Shown here piece after piece: positions 36,201-46,931 of a stretch of 64,000 nucleotides of DNA; position 1 is the first letter of the stretch, and the number at the start of each line of letters is the position of its first letter. Position numbers and translations under genes: made by a program. The notes beneath the pieces were generated by a model. That model was not told the origin of the DNA, made no database searches, and saw nothing but the letters and a program-made list of their open reading frames with translations. The stretch spans positions 27,587,756 to 27,651,755 of the forward strand of contig HG738137.1 in NCBI GenBank assembly GCA_000499405.2. The letters are read 5' to 3'. The DNA comes from Onchocerca volvulus (Eukaryota; Nematoda; Chromadorea; Rhabditida; Onchocercidae).

Positions 36201-38363
36201 TCCTGCCACTTCCAAGGATTATAAATTCCCAAAAAGTTATACATCAGAAAACTGTGGTAGCTTCTTCGACATTCATTCTCAACCGAAATTCTTGAAAATT
36301 CCAAAAATAAAAAAAAAATTATCATCAAGATGGGAATAAAATAACATTTGTTAAGTATTATTAATATGAATGTATAAAAGTACTTACCTTTACTGATTTT
36401 TTTTTTTTGAATTAATCAAGAAGAAAAATGAGAAAAAAAAAATAAGTAAATACTAACCGCTTGATAAGCAGCTGCAGCATCGTTATTTGGAACAGGCACG
36501 AGTGTTGGATACATGGTGGTGATACCCTGATAATACTGATAAGGAAGTGCAGCTGGAACTAAGGTTGCAGCTTGTGCAGCAGCTGCAGCCGCAGCTTGTT
36601 GCTGCTGTTGCTGAACAATAAGAATTTGATCGTTGAGTGTTGCGGGACTAGCCTGACCACTAACGACTAATTGTGCTAATGGATTCATTGTTGAAAGTGC
36701 AGCAGGAGCTGCCGCTGCTGCATTCTGATTCAATTGTGTACAAATCAAATTTTTGAGAGCCAGATTATTTCGACCATTTACCAGTAATTGATCTTTTAGA
36801 TGTTGTGGCGGATGTAAGTACTTGCATTTTGGATTTTCTCGAGTGCATCGACCCTATAATAGATGAATGATGCATATAGATGATAAAATTGGATAAAGAA
36901 AAGCATAATACTTTTCTCATTTACTGAAGAATCATCGAAGCAATGAATTATTCAAACTTGAATTGCGTAAATTCATTGTTGATTTTATAGTGACATATTT
37001 CACACATTTTCAAGTAGTTGCGCTTCCACATATTTCGAACACTTCATGAGAATGTAACTGAATCTCTCATTCTACATATATGATGTGATGAAAGATGGAA
37101 GATAGTGAATGAAACGCAAATTTCCATCTACATTATCTCTTCACCTTACATAGAAGTACTAAGCAAGTTCGAGAAAGAAACCTTAAATCTGTATCCATGA
37201 AGCATAACATCACTGAATAATGCAACGGAATTAACTACCATATACAAAAGTAATAACGAAAGATTAATTTATCATGAATAATTTCTGTTTAAATGACTAT
37301 AGAGAAAAAATGCTTCATCTATTCTACTAATAAATATTTGAAAATATACTTAGATAAGATATGGTAACTTTACTTTTCAAAATATAAAGAAAATGCACTC
37401 TCGTAATTTTTATTAAATTTCTGAAATTCTTTTTCTTCCGTATTTTTCAATTGTTATATTTGTTGATTGATAACATATTTCGAGATGTTATACCTATTAC
37501 TAATTTTTAAGATGTTATGACTCATTTCTTATTTCCATTCTTAGATGACAAAAAATTTTTTTAAATCCACACCGATGAATCAATCAGTAGATGGAGCAAT
37601 TAACGGAGCATTTAGCGGATTAGTTACCGAAAAAATGAGGAATGATTAATATTATTCCGGTACCCTTGAAACCAGACGTTAAAACTTCAATCAAGTCCAC
37701 AATAACATACGTTTCACCCCAAACTCCAACAACAAAAAAAAAAAAAAAAAAGAAGAGAATTTAATTCGCTAGAGTGCAATTAATTTATTTTTTACTTAAC
37801 AGAATAATTCTTTTGAATTAACAGTCGATTTAGTCCTAATTTTTTAATATTTTTGTGTCATCTGATACGAGAAGATTACAACAAAAAATGCAAAACCCCT
37901 AATGTTTACACTTGAAAAATCTATAGTGAGAGAAGTAAAAAAAAAAAACTCTACACATTTTGTGCAAAAAATTGAGCAATCGATGAAGAAATTAATTCCC
38001 ATCTAACATCTTACCATAGAATTAATGCCGATGGTTACCAATCATCATTCAACTGGTTTTGTTGCTTTGTGAAGAAGTGACCGATAAATGACCGATAACT
38101 AACTGAGCAAATAACGAAGAAAAAAGAAAAGACCGAACAGATCAAAGAAAGATGAAGCGAATAAGAAGAAAAAATAAACCTTAATGGAATCATAACAAGC
38201 AGTAACACGACCATTCTGTACATCAACATGTGGAGGTGGATGTGCGAATTTACATTCAACGTCTGATCTCGAACATTGACCTCTTTGAAATTCACGACAT
38301 ACCTGAAATTCAAAATTTGCTCTTTTTTTCTCTCCTTTTCTTCTTTTTATTTCTTTTTCTTTT

Positions 38364-38401
<38 letters not shown>

Positions 38402-39143
38402 AGAAACAGTTGATTATTTCACTTTTTGGTTTCTTCATTGAAATCAATTTTTCAACACTTTTTTAAAAATATTTTTATATCTTTTGTATATTTCTTAAAT
38501 TTTCTTATATTTTCTTTCTTTTTTCTCAATCATATTTTTACATTTGTTTGATACAGTAATTTACTTGTTGATAAAATTCATTTTCTAAATAGAAATATTT
38601 TAGCGTTTTTTCTTTGTTTTTCAAAAAAGTTCACAATATGTTAAACTATTAATCTTCTAATGAAATCGTTAAAAAACGATAGCAACGAAGAGTTCAACTG
38701 GAACAAGGAACAGCTGATACTTTTCATGAAGTTAAAAACGAGAAATGCAAAAAATAAAAAATTCTTACACGGCAAAAGTTATATTAATGACATTTAAATA
38801 ATTAGTTAAATAAGAAGAAAGTTAATTGTTTGACGGATATTTTTTCTCCCATTTATAATTGAATATATTGTTCTGAATCCCAGAAGAATGTGACTTTTTA
38901 AAAAAAAATATGACCAATTTATCATGTTAGTCCGACGACCTTTACCTTCGAAAAATATTAACATAATATAAATGCTACAGATTATACGAATTATGATATC
39001 TCAGGATTTTGGCAATGGGAATTTACCTCCAGCTGTAACCATCTAGAATCTTTAACATTAAGCAGTTGTGACATAAGACCCGTTGAAGAAGTACTACTTG
39101 CTGCTGCTGCTGCTGCTGCCGCGTTACTGTTCTCATCGTACAT
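31627..39143 (-). CDS. mbl-1: muscleblind, CCCH zinc-finger RNA-binding splicing regulator
   Basis: Six coding exons on the - strand, all in phase: 39143-39027 (exon runs back to 39155), 38302-38180, 36853-36458, 33857-33522, 33006-32847, 31655-31627. They give 386 aa. Muscleblind binds YGCY-type RNA motifs and controls alternative splicing, mostly in the nucleus of muscle and nerve cells. The start MYDENSNAA and the block [11 protein letters not shown] match C. elegans MBL-1. One tandem finger pair is present, as in that protein: [21 protein letters not shown] and [21 protein letters not shown], both C-x7-C-x6-C-x3-H. Then follow [20 protein letters not shown], long Ala and Gln tracts, an NLS-like [17 protein letters not shown] and [16 protein letters not shown]. 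The last exon adds FSGQIPPRF and stops. The first coding exon is preceded by an acceptor and stays in frame upstream of the Met, so 5' exons to the right are expected. Confidence 0.96.
33234..33274. repeat. poly(A) run of about 41 bases
   Basis: Uninterrupted A-run within an mbl-1 intron. It is prone to length error and polymorphism. Confidence 0.95.
33912..36414. other. mbl-1 intron sequence
   Basis: Between the exons at 33857 and 36458. No additional in-phase exon with good splice sites was found. It contains short CA/CG-rich simple sequence at 33920-33965. At about 35000-35130 there is a somewhat GC-richer patch with no clear function. Confidence 0.5.
36854..38179. other. mbl-1 intron sequence
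   Basis: Intron between the two finger-encoding exons at 38302-38180 and 36853-36458. The junction lies between the Lys and Gly of the second finger, the same place as the mammalian and fly junction region. No other exon was recognised. Confidence 0.5.
38366..38400. repeat. poly(T) run of about 35 bases
   Basis: A pure T-run just inside the mbl-1 intron upstream of the 38302 acceptor (an A-run on the transcribed strand). Confidence 0.9.
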
Positions 39144-39155
39144 GACAATAAATGC

Positions 39156-41229
39156 CTGCAAATAAAGGTCATTTTATCAGCTCAACAAAACGTGTCACGA
39201 GGTACTATCATCACAATAGAGTGAGGAAACAACCACATTATCACTATGACAGGATGAAGAAATTATCGTACAATCACTACGATATGGTGAGAAAGCAACC
39301 ATAATTTTTTCATTTTTCCCTCTTTTCTAGACATTTACGATTAAGGATTGTTTGGAATTTCAGCATCCAAGATTAAGAATTATTCGGAATACCTAAAATT
39401 CCTCCTCTATCATTCGTCGATTTTCGAACATTACAAATATTTTTGAAAAATAATCCCACTTAAAGAAAATAGAAAGAATAATAAGTGAAAGAAAGAATTA
39501 ATGTTTGTATTGATCTAGAAATTCATAGTCTAAACAAATTAATTAAAATGTAAATTAAAAAAATTCTAATAGATAAACAACAAGTAGACAACAGATCTAA
39601 AATCATAGAAGTATGAAAAAATTCTTCGCACAAAAAAACTGGACAAAAATTTTGCAATTTATTTTTAAATTAAACAAAGAGATGAGAGAATTTGTAAAGG
39701 ATAAGACAAAGAAGGTCACGCAATAAACTACACATGTTTGCTACGTGACCTTATCAAGATGTCACTCATATATCTTCTCTGATCTATCCATTTTATTACA
39801 AATAAACTGATGAAAATGATGCAGACGATGTCCATTAAACTATCCACAAACAAAAATTAATGAAAATTCAACACGGCATTTCATGATTCCGAGACGATAG
39901 AGCACCAATCAGGTAGACAGGCAATTAAACAGGTGAGGTAGGACTATCATATAGGTGCACCTTATATAGTAATAATATCTATGCATGCAGTGTCCTCTTC
40001 TGTCGCATTCATTTGACAATACAGATACGCATGCATGCATGCACTCGAGCATCAGCAGATTGGCGACAAATTCACCGCCGTCGCCCAACCCTTCCAACCA
40101 GCTGCGTCCTCTTCTCTCCGCACTGTTTGAAATAAGCCAGTTTTGGTAAGTCATCTCTTCGTGCGATTGTTGTTTATGTATGGCTTGTGTATGTATTTAT
40201 CTGTCCGTCTGTCTATCTGTTCTTTTGCTCGTCGTCATTTTTACATAATTCGCTGATGTCTGTCTTTTATTTGTCTTAACCATCCATTTATCTTTCGTCT
40301 TGATTAAATTGATGAATTAAATGCCAGATATTAATTCCAGTTCTTATCATTTAATATGATTCATTATCAGTTTGAGCAATGAGTTCTATTAATAGCATAT
40401 CTTTGAATGATTTTACTAAATGAGAATAATTCTTTACCCGATCACTTTGAAAAATATTATTTGACAATCATTGCTATATCCTATTATTTCCTTTGAAGAC
40501 ACCAAATGTATGAGTAGAGGAGAAAAGACATGGGGAATCAGGTATGGCAAGAATATATGATATAAACAGGTAAGGAAGATGTAAACAAATAAACAAACCG
40601 GCGAAAAAGATAGCGGTACTATGCGAATCTCTTATCTTTAATTTAGCTTTTAAATAACTCCAATTTTATTACTTGTCGATTTAATTTTCCAAAAAGGTGA
40701 CTTAATTATAAGTTTAATTTCAAATTAATTTCGAAGGTGACTTAATTTTAATTGTATGGTCATCGATCTATAGTATTTGAAAACCGAACTCGAACAAAGT
40801 TAATACATCCATTGCTTCACATTATTAGCCTCAAAACCAGATACAAGATATTATTATCATTTCCCATAAGATAGCACTACCGTTATATGCCGGATATTAT
40901 TTTCATCTTCCACAATCGCGATATATTATTATTCTTATCTTTCATAAAATAACACTACCGCCATACGCGCGACATCATTAATTCTTATCTCCCATAAGAT
41001 ACTAATAAAAAATCTTTAAAATATATAGGAATTATCTCAGTGGACGTATGTAAAAGAAGCACATTACAAAGTGGTCGTTGACAAGATGTTTTTGTTGAGT
41101 ATTTCTTCGAAGAGAACCTAAAAATATGCCGAATAATGCTTATACAAATTATCGAACAAAGGTCTAATTTAACATAATATTTCGTCATATTTACCGTAGC
41201 AAAGAAACAAGTAGTAAATAAATTTTCTA
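39156..41229. promoter_or_regulatory. upstream region of mbl-1 with a GC-rich island
   Basis: No coding exon is assigned. At about 39990-40150 the base composition shifts to distinctly GC-rich, with CATGCATGCATGCA at about 40028-40042 and a CCGCCGTCGCCC stretch. Such islands in this AT-rich genome are candidates for an mbl-1 promoter or a 5' untranslated exon. The antisense 81-codon frame across it has no recognisable homology. Confidence 0.35.
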
Positions 41230-41400
41230 AATCTATATAAACAAAAATGTAAATGTTTGTTTTTTCAAAATCTTAAATCTCTGAAAGTTCTTTATCGCTT
41301 GTTTTGAAATTTGATAAAATGTTACATTCGAATAGGCGCGTGTTTTTATATACCTATCCCAACTGCAATAGCTTGTGGCAACGCGCGGCTGGGTGTAACT
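41230..41400. mobile_element. truncated copy of the Helitron-like repeat
   Basis: It starts AATCTATATAAACAAAAATG and continues with CTTAAATCTCTGAAAGTTCT, TTACATTCGAATAGGCGCGT and TATATACC. It ends near a GC-rich CAACGCGCGGCTGG. It is the same family as the cluster at 11.06-13.47 kb. Confidence 0.6.
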
Positions 41401-42849
41401 ATTAAGAGATATGATCAATAAACAGAGAAATATACGGTAATTATTTTAAATTGATGAAATCATTTCAGATAAGCCATACAATATCATTTCATGAAAGTGT
41501 AAAGAATAAATTTATTATAGATCATTTTGTTGCATCTTAATAAGATCTAAGGATGAAAGTTCACAAAATGTGCTATTTCTGCAACAAATGACAATGACGA
41601 TAAAAGTTGATCCTTATTTCGCAACGAAAAATAATATTATGTTACAATCGGGTGGTTTGAAAGTTAAAATTGCCCTCTTGAGATATATTTTTGACTGAAT
41701 AACACATTTGAGCATTTTAGCTTCTGAAGACAGTTTTTGAACAACTGCCGTTTCAAAACAACTGTTTGTATATTTCAATTTTTTGAAAACGTTTTCTTCT
41801 TTCTTCCTTCCGGTTACAGTTTTAAGTATAGATGAATGAAAGAAACGAATTGAATGACACAAATATTTATATCAACTAAAGAAATGATATGATTTTACTT
41901 TGATGACAAAAACGTTTATATCGACTGGAGAAATGATATGATTATAAGTTAATGGACAGTTTGTTTAAGAAAATTTGTTTTATTTACGGATAACGTTTAT
42001 ATGATTTGTGAATAATGTTTATACATGAATCACTTATGATTAATCGTTTATATGAAATTATTTATGCGTAACGTTTATACGAATTATTTACGGATAAAAT
42101 CAATTTGCGTCAATTAATCAAACTCATTCGACTCAACTTTGTCAACAAAATGATCATTTTATTGCATGACTAGAGTACCATGCAAATTATAATTTCACGA
42201 TATCATGTTTCAGAATATTTCATAAGTACAGTATCGAAATTCTTATTAAGAATGAGATGATCTAAAATGATGGGAATTTCATAACAGGAACAAGGCTCAT
42301 GAATACGTGAAAATAAGAACTCCAAATAGTAAGAAATGCCAAAACAAATTTTCAATATTTATGATTAGATATTGTAATGAGTAATTTGAGACTAGAAAAA
42401 GAAAAGTAGCCAAGCAGAATTTATGGAATAAAAGAAATGAATGGCTATTTTTAATATATTGTATCGCTCGCTGCAATACAAACAGAAAATTTTTGTGCTG
42501 TGAAATGACGAAAAGAAATTTATCAAAATGAACTGAATCGATTTTTGGAAAAGAAATTTTTAGGGATGCAGAGATAACTTCGCTTTTTTTTTTTTGCCTG
42601 TTAAAAATCATTCTTCAACTCTTTTCCCCTCTCCCTCTCTCTCTCTCTTTCTCTTCTTCCAATTGGGAAGGACAGAATATGACATCGGGATTTCTTTTTT
42701 TCTTTTTTGTTGGATTGTAATAAATGAATCTTATCATTTTGAAGAGCAATCCTGCCGCCGACGATGAACGATAATTGCGCTTATTTTCGTTGATATGAAC
42801 TGCTGTGTAACTCCGTTCCTCATTTTATCGATAACATATCGCTATCACT

Positions 42850-43150
42850 ACAAATTGACTGAACTTAAACTGATTAATCTATAAACTTATTAACCTAAAA
42901 ACTGATTAGCTTATCATCCAAGCTGATTAAACTACAAACTGATTAGTCTGCAAATTGATTAGCTTATAAATTAATTAATCTATGAATACAGATTGATTAA
43001 CCTAGAAACTGATTAATCTATCATTGCAGACTGTGATTAGCTTATTACTATAAATTGATAATCTAATCAATCTACAAACTGTTTAATCTACGAACTGATT
43101 AAACTTTTACTAAAAACTGATTACTACTAAAACTTATCACTAAAAACTTA
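42850..43150. repeat. degenerate tandem repeat of an ACTGATTAATCTA unit
   Basis: About 16-20 diverged copies of a 14-18 base unit resembling CTACAAACTGATTAAT run through this stretch, interrupted by short unique pieces. Confidence 0.7.
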
Positions 43151-43892
43151 TTTTTGGGTTTTAGTACATACGAATACAAATAATTCATAATAATCATACG
43201 ACACAAATCTTCACATCATTACTACTGTAGTCTATTTTCGAAGTATATTTCATTTTTTCGAATTTCATTTCGGAAGATGAATAAAACACAAAGTGATTAA
43301 TCACAAGTATCGTTTGTTTTGATGGCAAAATTTCAGAAAACGACTGCTTTCTTCTTAATTAATAGGATAATTAGAGCAAAAAAAGCCGCTAACGTTAAGA
43401 AAAGAAGCATTTAACATCGAAAATCAGAATTTGGATACTAACTGCTGATAACAGTTACATTAAATGAAAATGAAGAAATAAGGAAACGGTAATTTGATAA
43501 GTTCAATGATAAGTTATCTCAAAGTTGACAATACATGTGTTGCAGATAATCAATGGAGCATAATTTAATTTTATAATTTTTTCTCGATTTCTTGTTGAAT
43601 TTTGGCTGTAAGTGCAAAAGTCAAAATCAAGCAACAATAAATGTAACAACTTGTCTGAAACAAATAATTTTTCGAATTGTTAAACAGAAAATATATGAAA
43701 AATAGAAATGTCTACTGTTTTATAAAAAATGTTTACAGATTGTTGGAACAAGTGATGGAAGATGAAACTATAACTATTTTAGGTTACTCAAGTAATTAAT
43801 GAGTTCTTGCTATTAGGTGTGACACAAGAGACAAATCTCTTCTATGCTTTTTGGAGGAGAAATTGTGATCTGATCATTCAATAATCTGATTG

Positions 43893-43933
<41 letters not shown>

Positions 43934-44000
43934 AATATATATATAAAAAAATATATATATATTTTTATATATATATATATAAAAATATATATATATATAA
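43893..44000. repeat. (AT)n microsatellite block
   Basis: Long runs of ATATAT with short AAAA/TTTT breaks. It is self-complementary and able to form cruciforms. Confidence 0.9.
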
Positions 44001-45423
44001 AAGCAATCTGGCTTGCAATTTATTATATTAAACTTGACACTAAAATTCGTAACTTATCATTAAAAGTGACAGAAAATTTCTGCTGACCTCTTTTCCCATC
44101 GCAAATCAAAACGAATAATATAAAATTGTTTACAACGGAAGTTGCGATGAGAAAAAAATTTAAAATGATAGTATGGCATCAAGTTCTATTTGGATATTAC
44201 AACTTTTCAATGCATAGAAGGCGTAGGAAACGCTTGATAAGTACATTTAGTAAGCTGATAAAAGATTACAACTAATAAAAAAAAAGGTATTTTTGGTAGT
44301 AAAAATTAATCTGATAATTGAAATTTCAGAGATGTGGGAAGATCAATCCAATTTCATCCCATTGAAATAAATAACCTATCATTCGATTAGGTTTCGAGAG
44401 ATAGTACGATCTGAAAGTAATCTAATCAAAAAGAATAGATTGTTCAAGTTAAAAAAAAAAAGCCAAGAAATTCAGAGTTTCTCATTTACTGAACATTATG
44501 GAAGATTATTTTGCTATAATCGAATAAGCACTGTTGCACTTCTATATTGCAACAATGAAAATGGGCTAGGCCATTTAAAAAAGACTATAGAAGTCTAATA
44601 TTTTTTTTTTCTTTTTATGTCCAATGCTATTCTTTTATGTCCAACGCTATTCGTTGTTGCCTTTTAAACTGAAATCGAACGAGAAAATTGAACGATTCCC
44701 AAAGAGACAAGAAATTGATGGGCTAATAGGACAAGAAGGAAGGGTAAAAAAGTTTCCAGTTTGTTTCTCTTAATTTTAGCTTTTAATAATTGTTGTTAAA
44801 TGGAAATGAACTCTCATATATTCATAGATCGAAATACTGTAAGATAGTAGATGTCAATAGTAGCCTGGGCCTAGGATGTATGATACTTGAAAATATAACT
44901 ATTTTTTTAAAAACTCTTCTATGCAAATCATCAACGATCAAAATTTGAGAGAATAAAACTGAACATTTCCAATAGTGCTAGGTACTAACTAACTAATTTA
45001 CTTGACTAACTTGGCTAAATCGAGATGAATTAGATTGGACAGCTCACTCATATAATCATCGGTTGGATGAAAGGAAAGATACATCACTCCAAGTTTCATG
45101 TCTCGTTTCCTGTCATCTATATCGGAGGCTTTGAATATGTCTATGGTCTAAGTTATAGCCATAGCCAAAGCCTGACTACGGCAACAACAAGCCTATTTGA
45201 GCCATTTATCTTTGAGGCTCTCTGTCTTGCAAACCTTCAGCCAGCCAAGAATAAAAAGTATAAACTACTGGCTGCTAGGCTTTTTACGATAGATTGGTTT
45301 GGAATGTTTCAGCTAGGAGGAAAAGTAGGGAAGGACATTTTTTAGGAGACAAGTCGCGACAACAATAGCAAACAAATATCGAAGAAGCCAAGGACGAATG
45401 CTTTTTCTTTTTTTTTTTTTAAT

Positions 45424-45886
45424 TTAGCCAAGCGGTTGAGGAAGAGGAAGAGGAGGAGGAAATGGAGGATCCTCCTCTTCATCGTTAAAACTATCGATTA
45501 CGGTAGCTAATAACTCTTCTTCATGCTTCAAATCTTTTTCTTCCATCAAAGTAACTTTGCTATTCTTTTTCTTTTAAAAGCCAAAGAATGATGGGAAATT
45601 GCTTACTTCTCGTTGAACAACAAACGCAATTGTTTGCTACAAAAAAAAAAAGAAAAAAAAAAGAAGGAAATTGAAAATTTCTGAAAAGACCTCACATATT
45701 TTTAGGCGACAATAATATCGTAATACTTAAATTGTTTTCGTTTGCTAAATTAATGACTGCAAAGTTTTAAGATTCAATCGCAAAAAGAGGAAATTAGAAA
45801 GAGAGAATGAAAATTAAAGCCATCTGATAGAAAGCTCATAATACCTCTATCATCCTCTTTTTGCCCACAACATTTGTTTTCTCCTC
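45424..45886 (-). CDS. 3' end of an unrecognised gene built from microexons (partial)
   Basis: Three - strand exons join in phase 0: 45886-45845 (42 bases), 45636-45607 (30 bases) and 45570-45424 (147 bases, with the TAA). They encode at least 72 residues: EEKTNVVGKKRMIE, then QTIAFVVQRE, then KKNSKVTLMEEKDLKHEEEL, then LATVIDSFNDEEEDPP and a proline-rich end FPPPLPLPQPLG. The splice sites are a TATATAG acceptor, GTATTATG donor, TTTGTAG acceptor, GTAAGCAA donor and a weaker TTTTAAAAG acceptor. The acidic-then-proline-rich tail is compositionally unlike the flanking AT-rich DNA. No family is recognised. Earlier exons should lie further right, but I could not assign them. An ATG in the last exon (VTLMEE) could start a shorter form. 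Confidence 0.5.
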
Positions 45887-45989
45887 CTATATATAAACTT
45901 CGAGAAATAGTAAAAAATATACATGAGATGGAGAAGAAAGAAAAAAAAAAAAATTTGAGCTGTAATGCAAATAGATTAAAAAGCAAAAT

Positions 45990-46330
45990 GATTGAAATTG
46001 AAAAAAACGGAAGAACTGAATGAATTTCACGATTATCATCATTATCATCATCATCATTTATTTCCCTCGTCATCAGTGATTGTCATTGCCATCGTTAATA
46101 ATAAACATTACACCAATTATGAATTTCACGATTATCAACAATTATATCGCCCTCGTCAACGATTATCAAGTCATTTTCATCCTTATCATTATTCTCAATA
46201 AACATTACACCGTTATGAATTTCACGATTATCATCATTCTCATTATCAATTATTCCCCCATCATCAATTCAATAATTGTTATTGCCATTGTTATCAACAA
46301 ATATTAATACCACATCGCTAATATTACTGA
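45990..46330. repeat. degenerate repeat of GAATTTCACGATTATCATCATT units
   Basis: Several diverged copies of a unit containing GAATTTCACGATTATCA and ATAAACATTACACC recur at spacings of roughly 85-90 bases. The open frames (His/Ile/Tyr-rich) are by-products. Confidence 0.7.
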
Positions 46331-46369
46331 AATGATAATTTTGACGAATCATTGAAATTTTATCATTTG

Positions 46370-46400
<31 letters not shown>

Positions 46401-46488
46401 GATCAGACTGAAAAATAACAATGTCTGTCCTCATATAAACAATATATCTTTAATTTTACGGCCTGCCCGCAAAATCCAATTTTTCATT

Positions 46489-46619
46489 GCTGTTCATTTC
46501 CTTTACGAACGTGTGGGATTTATATATATTTCAAAAAAAAAGTGACGATAATGCTGACGATGACAATGATAATAACAATAATAATGGCTGCTCATTTCGT
46601 TTACGAACATATGAGTACA

Positions 46620-46655
<36 letters not shown>

Positions 46656-46720
46656 CATAAATTTAGAAAGATGACGATAATAACGACGATGACGACGATG
46701 ATGATGATGATAATAATAGC
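46489..46720. repeat. diverged tandem duplication with (TA)n insertion
   Basis: Two copies of about 105 bases begin GCTG(T/C)TCATTTC(C/G)TTTACG (46489 and 46590). Each ends in a GACGATAATGACGATG-type trinucleotide-rich stretch. The second copy contains a (TA)n run at 46622-46650. Confidence 0.65.
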
Positions 46721-46931
46721 AATGGCAAAAGCAATAGGAAAAGAAGGGTTGGATCCATTTTTGGGCATCGATTGCAAAATTGAAATGAAGCCTTTCTCAT
46801 TCCACTACCAACATAATTCAGACATACTCCACTCTATTACATTCTCTATAATATTAATACTTGGAATGATTCGATGGAAACAAACACACGTATTACTTGC
46901 AAACGTGGAAATATTAGGCGGGAAAACGTAG

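Larger units (their letters stand above)
41401..45423. other. gene-poor region, probably mbl-1 upstream intron
   Basis: No supported coding exon. Contents include a CT-rich tract at 42620-42660 and the degenerate ACTGATTA repeat at 42850-43150. There is an (AT)n block at 43893-44000 and a 20-base tandem duplicate (CTTTTATGTCCAATGCTATT) at about 44612-44652. A patch of higher GC at 45090-45340 contains a hairpin-forming pair GGCTTTG...CAAAGCC. Short open frames here have no recognised homology. Confidence 0.35.

Noticed and set aside
45067..45345. 92-codon + strand frame with aromatic-rich start
   Set aside because: No homology and no splice partners; it overlaps a hairpin-forming patch. It remains possible but unsupported.
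45774..46073. 99-codon - strand frame
   Set aside because: Mostly Phe/Ser-rich low complexity. The real exon inside it (45886-45845) uses a different frame.
46542..46931. 129-codon + strand frame
   Set aside because: It begins in trinucleotide repeats and (TA)n. The later part has no recognised homology or splice context. An overlapping antisense frame is equally open.
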